Of a stretch of DNA of 64,000 nt, positions 1 through 9,900 are shown piece after piece. The notes under the pieces were generated by a model, which was not told where the DNA came from, ran no database searches, and worked only from the letters and a program-made list of their open reading frames with translations. Positions within the stretch are counted from its first letter, which is position 1. The number at the start of each line of letters is the position of its first letter. Made by a program: the position numbers and the translations under genes. Source of the DNA: an uncultured Succiniclasticum sp. (GTDB taxonomy: Bacteria; Bacillota; Negativicutes; Acidaminococcales; Acidaminococcaceae); assembly GCA_902801365.1 (NCBI GenBank), contig CADCHY010000006.1, positions 124,001 to 188,000 on the forward strand, read 5' to 3'.

Positions 1-1163
1 ACAAAATAAATCTTTAACTGGCGTCCTTTGTCTGTGGGCGGCGGATTGATGGCGCAGGCGTCTTCGATAATCTGGTTGATGACTGAAGTGGAAATGCGCA
101 TGGCGTTCTGCTCCGCCACATATTTGATGACTTCCGGCAGCCGGTGGATGCGCTGCATGGTGACAGCCGAAACATACACAACCGGAGCGTACTGCAGGAA
201 AACCAGTTCTTTGCGCAGTTCTTCCGTGTAACGCAGCGTGGAACCGGTATCTTTTTTATACAGATCCCATTTGTTCACCACAAGGATGATGCCTTTGCCT
301 GCTTCATGTGCATATCCAACAATTTTTTTATCCTGCTCGGTGACGCCGTCCACTGCGTCTATGACCATCAGGACAACATCGGAACGGTCAACTGCACGGA
401 GGGAACGGACGATACTGTACTTTTCAATCAGTTCCTCAATTTTGCCTTTGCGGCGCATGCCGGCCGTATCAATAAACAGATAACGCTGCCCGTCTTTTAC
501 TACAGGGGTATCAATTGCGTCACGGGTAGTGCCTGCCTGATCGCTGACAATAGAGCGTTCTTCCCCCACAAGCGCGTTAAAGATGGAAGATTTCCCTACA
601 TTAGGCCTGCCTATCAGGGCGACCTTGATTTCATCTTCATCTTCATCGTTTAACTGAGGCACCGTCTGCTGTACTTTATCCATGACGGAATCCAGCATAT
701 CACCAAGTCCCAGATGGTTTGTCGCGGAAATGGGAATCGGTTCGCCTAGTCCCAGGTTATAAAACTCAAAGATTTCCATTTCCTGCTTAAAGGAATCGGC
801 TTTATTTACGGCAAGGATGATAGGTTTTTTGGATTTGCGTAATAATTTCGCAACTTCTGCGTCTTCGTCGGTAATACCGGTACGGGCATCGCATACAAAC
901 AAAATAACGTCCGCCTCGCGAATGGCGATTTGCGCCTGTTCCCGAATGGAAACAGCAATTTTGTCCGTGTTGGCTATTTCAATACCGCCGGTATCGATAA
1001 TAACAAATTCCCTGTCAAGCCACTCGGAGGTAGCGTACAAACGGTCGCGGGTTACACCGGGGATGTCTTCTACAATAGAAATGCGTTCATTGGCCAGTAC
1101 GTTGAACAGGGTGGACTTACCCACATTCGGTCTTCCAACAATAGCGACGATAGGTTTTGACAT
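1..1163 (-). CDS. der: Ribosome biogenesis GTPase Der (EngA), 3' end outside window
   Basis: Tandem-GTPase factor for 50S subunit maturation in the cytoplasm. The translation has two G domains: the first P-loop GRPNVGKST at residues 10-18 with NKAD at 120-123, and a second P-loop GRPNVGKSS at 185-193. An acidic linker (NDEDEDE) lies between them. About 387 codons are present; the family runs near 440, so the last part, including the C-terminal KH-like domain, lies beyond base 1. The ATG at 1163 has a distant GAGG upstream. It is last in the minus-strand order DUF512-cobO-der, after an AT-rich gap of about 100 bp. The double P-loop makes the identification secure. Confidence 0.96.
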   Translation of the reverse strand, partial: MSKPIVAIVGRPNVGKSTLFNVLANERISIVEDIPGVTRDRLYATSEWLDREFVIIDTGGIEIANTDKIAVSIREQAQIAIREADVILFVCDARTGITDEDAEVAKLLRKSKKPIILAVNKADSFKQEMEIFEFYNLGLGEPIPISATNHLGLGDMLDSVMDKVQQTVPQLNDEDEDEIKVALIGRPNVGKSSIFNALVGEERSIVSDQAGTTRDAIDTPVVKDGQRYLFIDTAGMRRKGKIEELIEKYSIVRSLRAVDRSDVVLMVIDAVDGVTEQDKKIVGYAHEAGKGIILVVNKWDLYKKDTGSTLRYTEELRKELVFLQYAPVVYVSAVTMQRIHRLPEVIKYVAEQNAMRISTSVINQIIEDACAINPPPTDKGRQLKIYF

Positions 1164-1270
1164 AATACAAAGATCCTCATACTTTCTTATAACGGTTTAT
1201 AAAAACATCAATTATAAATATATAACTAATAATTATTTCTATAAAAAACAATTATAATTGATGAAACAGG

Positions 1271-1798
1271 TTAATGGTCTATACCGTCCCGTATGGTAAT
1301 ATTTTTTAGCGTAAAATAATGTTTGATTTCCTGCATATCTGTTACCAGATCTGCTTCGTCAATCAGTTCTGCCGGGGCTTCCCGTCCTGTGCAGACAACT
1401 TCTGTGTTATTGCGGTTTTTGTGCAGGAACGTGACAACTTCCTTTGTATCAATTAAGTTTTTGGCCATGGCTAAATTGATTTCGTCCAGAATCAAAACAT
1501 CAGCTTCATGATTTAATAAAACGTGTTTTCCTTCCTCCCAGGCTTCCTGCGCCATTTTTACGTCAATGGGGTCCGGGTCGCGAAAATTCACAAAACTGTC
1601 CCGCCCCATCTGTTTCAGGGTGAAGTTGGGAAGAAAATGAAATGCCTGCGCTTCTCCGTAGGTAGCATCGCCCTTCATGAAACAGATCATGATCACTCTG
1701 GCTCCGTGCCCAATCGCCCGCAGCGCAAGTCCCAGAGCAGCAGAGGTTTTACCTTTGCCGGTTCCGGTATAGACATGCAGCATTCCGAAACTTTTCAT
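1271..1798 (-). CDS. cobO: Corrinoid adenosyltransferase, CobO/BtuR type
   Basis: Transfers the adenosyl group of ATP to reduced corrinoids, giving adenosylcobamide intermediates. The P-loop GTGKGKTS lies about ten residues from the start and is typical of CobO/BtuR/CobA, as is the LILDEIN Walker-B-like segment. About 175 aa, normal for the family. A GTG abutting the upstream stop (1813) would add five residues, but GTGAGG is well placed as the ribosome site for the ATG at 1798, so I chose that. It follows the DUF512 gene directly and probably shares its transcript. A second, unrelated PduO-type adenosyltransferase lies at 54002-54532. Confidence 0.92.
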   Translation of the reverse strand: MKSFGMLHVYTGTGKGKTSAALGLALRAIGHGARVIMICFMKGDATYGEAQAFHFLPNFTLKQMGRDSFVNFRDPDPIDVKMAQEAWEEGKHVLLNHEADVLILDEINLAMAKNLIDTKEVVTFLHKNRNNTEVVCTGREAPAELIDEADLVTDMQEIKHYFTLKNITIRDGIDH

Positions 1799-1813
1799 TT
1801 CAATACGCCTCAC

Positions 1814-3214
1814 TTATGAAAACTGTTTCACATATTCCGTGTTGTTTTTGGCAGGGAATGTTCTTCGGTCCGGGACAGAATTTCTGGCAGTGGAGTCCTT
1901 ATGAGACAGCGGCTGTTCCAACAGCAGGTTATATAATTCAGCCGCGCCTTTGGCGATTCTGACATCCCTGCCCCTTCTGCGTATAAATTCATCCAGCGGC
2001 ATATCGTCCAGGAACAGGTTGTCCTGATTCAATACAACAGCGGGAAGGATTACTGGGGTTTCTTCCGGAAGCTGGGCCAGAATATCTGCACCCGTCAATA
2101 AACCTGTCACGTTAACGGTATGTCCGAAGAAATCATTGACAACCGGAACGATACGGTTGTTTGTGTGATACCTGGAATTAAACTCCTGTATTACCGGCTG
2201 CAGTAAAGTTGCTGCGGAAACGCCGACAGGAATGACGTAATTTTTATGCACCGGGTGTAAATCATCCCGGTGACGATGCACTGCTTTTTCCCACTCGGAC
2301 AAAAAGTTCTGCGTCAGGCCGATGCCGTTCTCCAATTGTGGAAATCCGTCGTACCAGTCAACGGGAGGCATCTGCTGATTTGCCAGTATATAAAACTCGT
2401 CGCCCAGATAAACGAAGGAGCGTCCCAGACGCCGGCGGCAGTCTTCCTGCCAGCGGGTTACTGTTTCGACTACAGTTGATGCGCTTTCCCTGTCAAACAA
2501 TCGTAAATCCGGCAAGCCATCTTTATGCTTTGTAATACCCACCGGTACGATGGCCATATCCTCTACATAATCCGATAAAACCACCAGGTCACGGTAAGAT
2601 TTTTCCAAAACTGCGCCGTCGTTCCAGCCGGGACAGCAGACGATCTGCGCATGGATATGGATGCCCGCGGCAAACAGGCGCTGCAGCTTTTCCATGATTT
2701 CTCCGGAATGTCTGTTCTTCATCATTGCCTGCCGAACCTGCGGGTCTGTCGCATGGACGGACACGTACAGGGGGGACATATGATTCCGGATGATACGCTC
2801 AAAATCCTCTTCTGTCAAATTGGTCAGCGTGACGAAATTGCCGTACAAAAAAGACAAACGGTAATCATCGTCCCTGACATACAGACCTTTGCGGAGCCCT
2901 GGAATCATGCGGTCAACAAAGCAGAATACGCAATGGTTATGACAGATACGCACCCTGTCAAACACTGCGCTTTCAAAAGAAAGCCCGATTTCTTCGTCTA
3001 TTTCTTTCGACACTCTTACTTCCCGTATAGATCCGTCTGTCCCCCGGACAGACAGCAGCGGTTCAAAATCAGCAGCGGCAAAGCTGACATCCAGTATGTC
3101 GCGCATAGGCGTACCATTGACGGCACAAAGGGATTCTCCTGCCCTGATGCCGGCAGTTTCCGCAGCGCTATGCTTCCTGACCGAGCTGATTTTACCTTCC
3201 CAGTTTGTTTCCAT
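1814..3214 (-). CDS. DUF512 protein with PDZ and radical-SAM-like domains
   Basis: Conserved protein of Clostridia and relatives, molecular function not known to me. The N-terminus (about residues 1-75) reads as a PDZ-like domain (ISSVRKHSAAETAGIRAGE). It is followed by a CX3CX2C cluster (CHNHCVFC) expected to hold a 4Fe-4S radical-SAM centre, then the DUF512 region. About 466 aa. I chose the ATG at 3214 because GGAGG sits just upstream; the open frame runs further, but only into the rpsO terminator. It has its own promoter (3239-3267). A place next to der is recurrent in Firmicutes, suggesting a role linked to ribosomes or RNA, but this is inference. Confidence 0.85.
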   Translation of the reverse strand: METNWEGKISSVRKHSAAETAGIRAGESLCAVNGTPMRDILDVSFAAADFEPLLSVRGTDGSIREVRVSKEIDEEIGLSFESAVFDRVRICHNHCVFCFVDRMIPGLRKGLYVRDDDYRLSFLYGNFVTLTNLTEEDFERIIRNHMSPLYVSVHATDPQVRQAMMKNRHSGEIMEKLQRLFAAGIHIHAQIVCCPGWNDGAVLEKSYRDLVVLSDYVEDMAIVPVGITKHKDGLPDLRLFDRESASTVVETVTRWQEDCRRRLGRSFVYLGDEFYILANQQMPPVDWYDGFPQLENGIGLTQNFLSEWEKAVHRHRDDLHPVHKNYVIPVGVSAATLLQPVIQEFNSRYHTNNRIVPVVNDFFGHTVNVTGLLTGADILAQLPEETPVILPAVVLNQDNLFLDDMPLDEFIRRRGRDVRIAKGAAELYNLLLEQPLSHKDSTARNSVPDRRTFPAKNNTEYVKQFS

Positions 3215-3238
3215 ACGTCCTCCGAAATGTCTTTTTAT

Positions 3239-3267
3239 ATTATACATAAATTTCCACAAAAACACAA
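3239..3267 (-). promoter_or_regulatory. Sigma-A-type promoter of the DUF512-cobO(-der) unit
   Basis: On the minus strand TTGTGT (3262-3267) and TATAAT (3239-3244) are separated by 17 bp. The site lies between the rpsO terminator and the GGAGG of the DUF512 gene, so this unit can be read independently of rpsO. Confidence 0.6.
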
Positions 3268-3284
3268 ATGTACATTGTAAAAAA

Positions 3285-3316
3285 GCAAAAAAAAGACCCG
3301 CTTTTTCAAGCGGGCC
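3285..3316 (-). terminator. Rho-independent terminator of rpsO
   Basis: Minus-strand GCCCGCTT / AAGCGGGT stem with a four-base loop, followed at once by a run of eight T. It lies about 20 bp past the rpsO stop codon. Confidence 0.85.
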
Positions 3317-3334
3317 CTTTGTTTTTTGCAAAGA

Positions 3335-3601
3335 TTACTTACGGATATTCAGTTTGGCAATGATTGCACGATACCGTTCGATATCTTTCTTCTGCAGATA
3401 GTTCAGCAGGCCGCGACGCTGACCAACCATTTTCAGCAGACCGCGACGGGAATGATGGTCTTTCTTGTTGGATTTCAGATGTTCGGTCAGAGCAGCAATG
3501 CGGGTGGTAAGAACCGCAATCTGTACTTCCGGGGATCCGGTGTCGCCTTCATGACGGGCATGCTCTTTGATAATCGCCTGTTTTTCTTCTGTTGTTAACA
3601 T
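3335..3601 (-). CDS. rpsO: 30S ribosomal protein S15
   Basis: Primary 16S rRNA-binding protein of the small subunit platform. 88 aa, matching the family (88-89). The family hallmarks [11 protein letters not shown], a central [14 protein letters not shown] and the closing [14 protein letters not shown] are all present. Monocistronic: a strong promoter with an S15 leader lies upstream and a terminator just downstream. The ATG has a GGAGG eight bases upstream. Confidence 0.98.
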   Translation of the reverse strand: MLTTEEKQAIIKEHARHEGDTGSPEVQIAVLTTRIAALTEHLKSNKKDHHSRRGLLKMVGQRRGLLNYLQKKDIERYRAIIAKLNIRK

Positions 3602-3693
3602 GATAACAAACCTCCATAAAAATTTATTGTCCGGCCGGGACCAGGAAGGCGTTGGAGAAGCGCTCTACGTAGTTCCGGTTAGGATACTGAAAT
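3602..3693 (-). promoter_or_regulatory. Probable autoregulatory leader of rpsO
   Basis: The region between the rpsO -10 and its ATG is about 90 nt, GC-rich and able to fold (AGAGCGCTTCT, GGTCCCGGCCGG segments). S15 usually represses its own mRNA through a leader structure, though these leaders differ between phyla. That this leader binds S15 is inference. Confidence 0.45.
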
Positions 3694-3722
3694 ATTTTAG
3701 CACAGAAATAAATTTAATGCAA
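3694..3722 (-). promoter_or_regulatory. rpsO promoter
   Basis: Minus-strand TTGCAT (3717-3722), 17-bp spacer, TAAAAT (3694-3699) with an extended -10 TG. It starts within 20 bp of the ribF stop, so rpsO is transcribed separately from the infB operon. Confidence 0.7.
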
Positions 3723-3741
3723 ATCTTTTTTGAAAAATAAT

Positions 3742-4698
3742 TTACTGTTCATGGTTCTGGGCGGCAAACCAGGCAAGGGCGTCCGCTTTATCTTTTTCCA
3801 GCTGCGCTTTTAGTTCTTCTAATGACGAAAACCTGCGCTCATTTCGGAGGAACCGGCAAAACGCCGTTTCCAGAACATGCCCGTACAGATCCTCATTGCA
3901 GCCAAACAAATGAGCTTCCAGCACTTCCCGGACCACGTCGTCAAAGGTGGGATTCATGCCCAGGTTCCCTACCCCGTTATAAATCCTTTCGCCGTCACGC
4001 ACCTGCAACGCGTAAACACCGGCAGGAGGCAGGGCGGAACCGTTCCGGTTCACATACAGGTTTGCGGTAGGAAATCCAAGCGTCCTCCCCCGTTGAAAAC
4101 CTTTGTGTACAATTCCCTGGACGCTGCAGAAGCGGCCCAGCATGTTTTCCGCATCGCGAAGATTGCCTTCGGAAATGGCCCGGCGTATCCGTGTGCTGCT
4201 GATAATCCGGTTCTTATATTTGAGAAGCGGCCTTACAATCACATCGAAGCCATCTTTTATACCACTATCCTTCAACATTTCCGTATTCCCTGTGCCCCTG
4301 AAACCGTAGGAAAAATTCGTTCCGCATACAAGGCAGGAAAAATTGAACTGTTTCAGTTTTTGTAAAAACTCTTCCGGAGATAAAAGCGACAACTGCCTGT
4401 TAAAGGGAACATCAATCAGCAAATCTACTCCCCAGCGTTTCAAAAGCCTTATCTTTTCTTCAGGGGAAATCAGTGCCTGTGGAATCGCCGAAGGCCGGAT
4501 GGCAGCATACGGATGATTGCTGAACGTGAAAACAGCCAGCCGCATCAGGTTTTTACGTGCGTAAGCCGCGGCGGCGTCAATCACGTCGCGGTGTCCTTTA
4601 TGAAGACCGTCAAAGGTCCCCATGGCAATCACGCAGGGTGTTTTTTGAAAGGAGTCCTTTTCTGTTTTTTCCAAATACAAACGCTTAACGATTTCCAT
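3742..4698 (-). CDS. ribF: Bifunctional riboflavin kinase / FMN adenylyltransferase
   Basis: Makes FMN, then FAD, from riboflavin. The N-terminal nucleotidyltransferase domain shows GTFDGLHKGHRDV, a HIGH-like motif, and SSTRIR in the ISSTRIRRAI segment. The C-terminal flavokinase domain begins near GRTLGFPTANL. About 318 aa, normal length. The start is uncertain: a TTG at 4716 and the ATG at 4698 both lack a clear ribosome site, and I prefer the ATG. It is the last gene of the nusA/infB operon, behind truB, a common arrangement in Firmicutes. Confidence 0.94.
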   Translation of the reverse strand: MEIVKRLYLEKTEKDSFQKTPCVIAMGTFDGLHKGHRDVIDAAAAYARKNLMRLAVFTFSNHPYAAIRPSAIPQALISPEEKIRLLKRWGVDLLIDVPFNRQLSLLSPEEFLQKLKQFNFSCLVCGTNFSYGFRGTGNTEMLKDSGIKDGFDVIVRPLLKYKNRIISSTRIRRAISEGNLRDAENMLGRFCSVQGIVHKGFQRGRTLGFPTANLYVNRNGSALPPAGVYALQVRDGERIYNGVGNLGMNPTFDDVVREVLEAHLFGCNEDLYGHVLETAFCRFLRNERRFSSLEELKAQLEKDKADALAWFAAQNHEQ

Positions 4699-4782
4699 AA
4701 TTGTCAAATGTTTCAACAGGCATCATGTGGCTGCCCGTCTCTCTCAATTCTGTGTTTCCTGAAACAGCAATGATATGTCTTT

Positions 4783-5664
4783 TCAAACCGGTTCCGGCGG
4801 TTGTTTAACCTGGACAAGTATTTTTTCCGGTTTTACAATTTCATCCTCTACACTCACCATTCCCAGAAATGCATCAGCCAGATAAAGAGAGTATGTTCCG
4901 GCGGCTGTACCTTTTACAGTTGTCCGGACTCCGCTGGTGATACGGAAGGCCTGCAGTTCATTAACATATAATCTCTCAGTTTTGCGGACGGCGGCTTCTA
5001 AAGGCAGCAGTATCCTGTCCGGATTTTCCGCTATCTCATCTAATGTATGGGAGTCTTTAATAGAAAAATCTCCGGCTCTCGTCCGGAGTAAAAAGGTCAT
5101 ACAGGCACAGGTTCCCAGAGAAGCAGCTATATCTTCCAGCAAGGTGCGGACATATGTTCCCTTGGAACATTCGATATCCAGACTGAAATACGGAGGATAC
5201 AGCTTTACGCAATCGAGGCGGAAAATTTCTACGGGCCTGGCGGGGCGTTCTATTATAATGCCTTCCCTGGCGTACTCATACAGTTTTTTCCCGTTGACCT
5301 TCAATGCGGAATACATGGGAGGAACCTGTAAAATCTTCCCCCGGAACTGTTGTAAAACTTTTTCGAATTCCGTTGCCGAAATAGCCGGAACGGGTTTTGT
5401 TTCCAATATGTTTCCGCTGTCATCGCCGGTATCCGTGCGAATGCCAAACATTCCTTCCGCACGGTAGTGTTTCGAAGCTGTTGCAGCATATTCCAGCAAA
5501 CGGGTCGCATTACCGATAAAGACAGGTAACACACCGGCAGCATCCGGGTCCAGCGTACCGGAATGACCTGCTTTCTGAATCCCGTAAATCCGGCGGATCC
5601 GGCTGACTACATCATGAGAGGTCATGCCGGGAGGCTTGAGTACGTTTACAATACCGTCCGTCAT
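4783..5664 (-). CDS. truB: tRNA pseudouridine-55 synthase
   Basis: Converts U55 of tRNA T-loops to pseudouridine. GHSGTLDPDAAGVL carries the catalytic Asp39. The KPPGMTSHDVV start and SKGTYVRTLLEDI segment are typical. 293 aa with a C-terminal PUA-like region. Its ATG overlaps the nrnA stop by four bases (ATGA), implying translational coupling in the infB operon. Confidence 0.96.
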   Translation of the reverse strand: MTDGIVNVLKPPGMTSHDVVSRIRRIYGIQKAGHSGTLDPDAAGVLPVFIGNATRLLEYAATASKHYRAEGMFGIRTDTGDDSGNILETKPVPAISATEFEKVLQQFRGKILQVPPMYSALKVNGKKLYEYAREGIIIERPARPVEIFRLDCVKLYPPYFSLDIECSKGTYVRTLLEDIAASLGTCACMTFLLRTRAGDFSIKDSHTLDEIAENPDRILLPLEAAVRKTERLYVNELQAFRITSGVRTTVKGTAAGTYSLYLADAFLGMVSVEDEIVKPEKILVQVKQPPEPV

Positions 5665-6614
5665 ACAAACAATTCCCCGACTGCTTCCAAAATTACTTTT
5701 TCAGCTTCTTTCAGCGGAGCATAAATACTACAGCCGGAAGCTTTCTTATGACCGCCGCCGCCAAAGGATAACGCAACCTTTGCCACGTCAATTTCTTTGG
5801 AACGGAAGCTTACACGGGTCAGGTTCGCTTCAACCTGCTTAAAAAGCAAGGCGATTTCCACCCCTTCCACGTATCGGGGGTACGAGATAAAAGTGTCCGT
5901 TTCGACATTATGATCATATAATTCCAGAGGAATCTCAATATAAGCAATCTTTCCGTCTTTTAAAAAAGTCAGTGTTTCCAGAACTTTTCGCAGCATTTCC
6001 ACCTGTGAACGGGATTTTAATTCCATGTTATCCGAAATCAGGCTGGGATTTACCCCGTAGTTCAGTAAGTCAGCTGCTGTTTTCAATGTGTTTGAGGTCG
6101 TGTTTGAGTATTTAAACGAACCAGTATCAGTATATATTCCTTCATAAATACAGGTAGCGATGTCCCTGGTAAGCTTAATACCCATCTTCAGCAACAGTCT
6201 GTAAATGATTTCAGCTGTTGCCGCGGCATCGGAATCCAGATACAGATAATCCGCAAACCGGGTATTTGTTTTATGATGGTCAATATTGAGAACGACAGGA
6301 GATTTAACGACTTCCATTGCATTGCCGGCCCTGTCTGCCGAACTGGCATCGATAATTACCAGAAGATCCGCATCTACAGATTCTTCCGGTGCAAAACGAC
6401 GATATTCAGCAATTCCAGGAAGAAACGAATAAACTGTGGAAATGTCGTCGTCAACGTTCATGATGACATCTTTACCCAGCATGCGTAAGGCATGCATAAG
6501 GGCAAGGGACGAACCAAGAGTATCACCGTCGGGACTGACATGGCTGACGATCACCAGTTTCTGTGCTGCTTTCAGCATATCACCGGTTTCTGCTAATGAA
6601 CAGTTCTTACTCAT
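5661..6614 (-). CDS. nrnA: DHH/DHHA1 phosphoesterase, NrnA-type nanoRNase
   Basis: Probable oligoribonuclease and 3'-phosphoadenosine 5'-phosphate phosphatase. HVSPDGD at 25-31 and DHH at 112-114 (NIDHHKTN) form the metal site. GGGGHKKASG near the C-terminus is the DHHA1 substrate loop. About 317 aa. The ATG at 6614 overlaps the rbfA stop by eight bases and is preceded by GAAGGAA; the longer open frame would run deep into rbfA. The position rbfA-nrnA-truB is standard in Firmicutes. Confidence 0.92.
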   Translation of the reverse strand: MSKNCSLAETGDMLKAAQKLVIVSHVSPDGDTLGSSLALMHALRMLGKDVIMNVDDDISTVYSFLPGIAEYRRFAPEESVDADLLVIIDASSADRAGNAMEVVKSPVVLNIDHHKTNTRFADYLYLDSDAAATAEIIYRLLLKMGIKLTRDIATCIYEGIYTDTGSFKYSNTTSNTLKTAADLLNYGVNPSLISDNMELKSRSQVEMLRKVLETLTFLKDGKIAYIEIPLELYDHNVETDTFISYPRYVEGVEIALLFKQVEANLTRVSFRSKEIDVAKVALSFGGGGHKKASGCSIYAPLKEAEKVILEAVGELFV

Positions 6615-6969
6615 TTTTATTTCCTTCATTCTTTTTAATCTGGCGCAACAGATTGTCGATATGTTCACCATATTCCCAGGAAGTATCTTTCTCCAGTATC
6701 AATTCCGGTGCAAAACGCAGACGGATGCGTTTTGCGATTTCCGTTCTCATGAAACCTTTGGCCTTATTCAAAGCTTTCCATGCCTGTTCCTGTTCTTCTG
6801 CAGAACCGTACAGGCTTACGAAAACTTTAGCCTGGCTCATATCGTCTGTCAGGTTCACGCCTGTAACCGTTACCAGTTTGATGCGCGGATCCTTGATGTC
6901 CAGCAGAAGCATGTTGGAAATCTCATGCTGGATAGCTTCCTGTACTTTTTCAACTCGTAATCTGGCCAT
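6607..6969 (-). CDS. rbfA: 30S ribosome-binding factor A
   Basis: Cold-shock and late 30S maturation factor binding the 5' helix region of 16S rRNA. 120 aa, normal length. It opens with RVEKVQEAIQHEIS and has the single KH-like core ending in DNLLRQI. It lies 21 bp behind infB and overlaps nrnA by eight bases. Confidence 0.95.
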   Translation of the reverse strand: MARLRVEKVQEAIQHEISNMLLLDIKDPRIKLVTVTGVNLTDDMSQAKVFVSLYGSAEEQEQAWKALNKAKGFMRTEIAKRIRLRFAPELILEKDTSWEYGEHIDNLLRQIKKNEGNKNE

Positions 6970-6990
6970 AATTCACCTGTACAAATGTCC

Positions 6991-9900
6991 TTATTCAGGA
7001 GCGACTTCTTTCATAACATAAACTTCAAATTGGTCATTTTCTTTAATGTCGTGGAATTTTGCCAGCGTGATACCGCATTCGTAACCGGCGGCAACTTCTT
7101 TTACGTCGTCTTTGAACCGGCGCAGGGATTCCATCTCGTCCTCGGCAATAACAATACCGTCCCGGACCACACGAATCTTGGCATTGTTTGTAACTTTGCC
7201 TTCGATAACATAGCAACCTGCAATGAGCATCTTGGAAATGGTGATGACCTGGCGGACTTCTACGCGGCCGATCACATCTTCTTCGAATTTGGGAGCCAGC
7301 ATGCCCTTGATGGCAGCTTCCACGTCATTGATGGCATCATAGATGACACGGTACGGACGGATATCCACCTTCTCGCTTTCCGCAATCTTGCGGGCGTTGG
7401 CATCCGGGCGCACATTGAAACCGATAATCAACGCGTTGGCTGCAGAAGCCAGCATGACGTCCGATTCGTTGATGGCGCCTACACCGGAATGCACGACCGA
7501 TACTTTGACTTCTTCGTTCTGGATTTTTACAAGGGATGCGCATAAGGCTTCTACAGAACCCTGTACATCTGCTTTGACAACGATATTCAGTTCTTTCAGC
7601 TCGCCTTCTTTGATGCGGCTGAAGATATCGTCCAGGGATACCTTGGCGGCCTTCTGCTGTTCCGCTTTTGCTTTGGCAATACGTTTTTCCGCTACACTGC
7701 GGGCAATCTTTTCATCTGCCGCATCCAGAATATCGCCGGCCTGAGGCACTTCATTCAGGCCCAATACTTCTACCGGTGTAGAAGGACCGGCTTTGCGTAC
7801 TTTTTCACCCCGGTCGTTGATCAGGGCGCGTACCCGGCCGTGGGCCGTTCCTGCAATAATATAATCGCCAATGGTCAGCGTGCCGCGCTGTACCAGTACG
7901 GTGGCAACCGGGCCGCGGCCTTTATCCAGTTTTGCCTCAACGATAGTGCCATGGGCCGGCAGTTTCGGATTGGCTTTCAGTTCTTTTACTTCCGCAACCA
8001 GGAGGATCATTTCCAGCAGATCATCAATACCCTGGTGGGAATGGGCTGATACAGGAACCATGATGGTATCCCCGCCCCAGTCTTCCGGAATCAGTTCCAT
8101 CTCGGAAAGCTGCTGCTTAACATGTTCCGGATTTGCCGCCGGTTTATCCATTTTATTGATGGCTACGATAATAGGTACGCCGGCAGCTTTCGAATGGTTA
8201 ATCGCTTCAACTGTCTGGGGCATAACGCCGTCGTCCGCCGCTACGACCAGAACGGAAATGTCTGTGCACTGTGCGCCTCTGGCACGCATGGCAGTAAACG
8301 CCTCATGGCCCGGCGTATCCAGGAAGGTAATCTTCTTGCCGCCTGCATTTACAGTATAAGCGCCAATATGCTGAGTGATACCGCCTGCTTCACGGGCCGT
8401 TACATGAGTCTTGCGGATGGCATCCAGCAGGGAGGTTTTGCCATGATCGACATGGCCCATAACCGTAACAACCGGCGGACGTACGACCTGCTCCTCAGGA
8501 TCATCTTCGATTTCCGGGATCTCGGTAGGATCTTCTTCCGGAGGCAGCGGCTGAACATCGACCCCGAATTCGTTACCGACCAACGTTGCGGTGTCAAAAT
8601 CGATGTCCTGGTTGATAGTTACCATTTCTCCTAACAGGAAGAGGCACTTGATCACTTCCGCTACTTCCCGCTTGATCAGTTTGGCAAATTCCTGTACGTT
8701 GATGGATTCAGCAATCTGTACCATGGTGGGACGTACTACTGCAGTCGGCTGGTCATTGCGAACAGGAGCGCCGGATTTTGATTTCAGGTGCTTTGTCGGG
8801 CGCATATGGTCCGCGCTGCGCATAGGACGGCTGTCCCTTGAAGCATAAGAGCCCTTAAGTTGTTTTTCGTGCTTCTTATTATATTTTTCACGGCTTTCTT
8901 TACCGCGGGGAATATCATCAAAACCTGTTGCAGGTTTCTTTGCGCCGGTATTATTCCGGTTAGCCGGACGGTTTCCTCCAAACTTATTTCCCTGATTTGC
9001 GTCTTTGTCCTTATTAAAGCCGCTGCCCTGACGGTTAAAGCCCTGGCCTTGTCCCGGCCTATCGCTTCTGTTGAAGCCGCCACCCTGACGGTTGAAGCCC
9101 TGGCCCTGGCCTTGTCCCGGTCTATCGCTTCTGTTGAAGCCGCCGCCCTGACGGTTGAAGCCCTGGCCCTGTCCTTGTTGTCCCGGCCGGTCATTTCTGT
9201 TGAAGCCTGTACCTTGACGGTTGAAGCCCTGGCCCTGTCCTTGCTGTCCCTGACGGTCGCCTCTGTTGAAGCCCGTGCCCTGACGGTTGAAGCCCTGACC
9301 CTGTCCTTGCTGTCCCTGACGGTCGCCTCTGTTGAAGCCCGTGCCCTGACGGTTGAAGCCCTGGCCCTGTTCAGGACGATTGTTCATTCCCTGGGCGTTG
9401 GCAGGCCGATTCGGCATGTTTCTGTTCTGATTTACATTGCGGTTTGCGTTTGACTGTTGCAAATTGCCTGCAGTCCTGTCTGGTTGCTTGGTTTCAGCGG
9501 CAGGAGAATCCTTACGAGCGATGTTTTTATTGTTCGGCACATTGCGATATTTATTTTTTCCATCGTTGTTAGGCGCCTGAGCCGGAGTGACAGCCGCGTT
9601 CCGGTTATCCGGTCTGTTTTCAGCCGGCAATGGTTTAGCGGTTTTGTCTTTTTGCAGGGCATTATGGGTTATAGTGCTTTTTCCCTCAGCATTTGTCTCG
9701 ACGGTCATGATGACAGGCTTTACGATCATGGAAGGACGCTCTGTCTTTTCCATCTTTGCTTTCGGCTGTGCCGGTGTTACTGCCGGCCTTACCTTTTCCG
9801 CGTTGCCCGCCGTTTGCGGCATCGGTTTTTGCGGTTTGACCGGTGCGGGTTGTTTTTTTGCAAATGCTGCATGAATAATAGCGGCTTCACTGTCATCCAC

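Noticed and set aside
1164..1270. Palindrome CAATTATAATTG before der
   Set aside because: Very AT-rich stretch where such short palindromes arise by chance.
9043..9360. Regular repeats that could suggest a CRISPR array
   Set aside because: They are in frame, have no unique spacers and lie inside infB.
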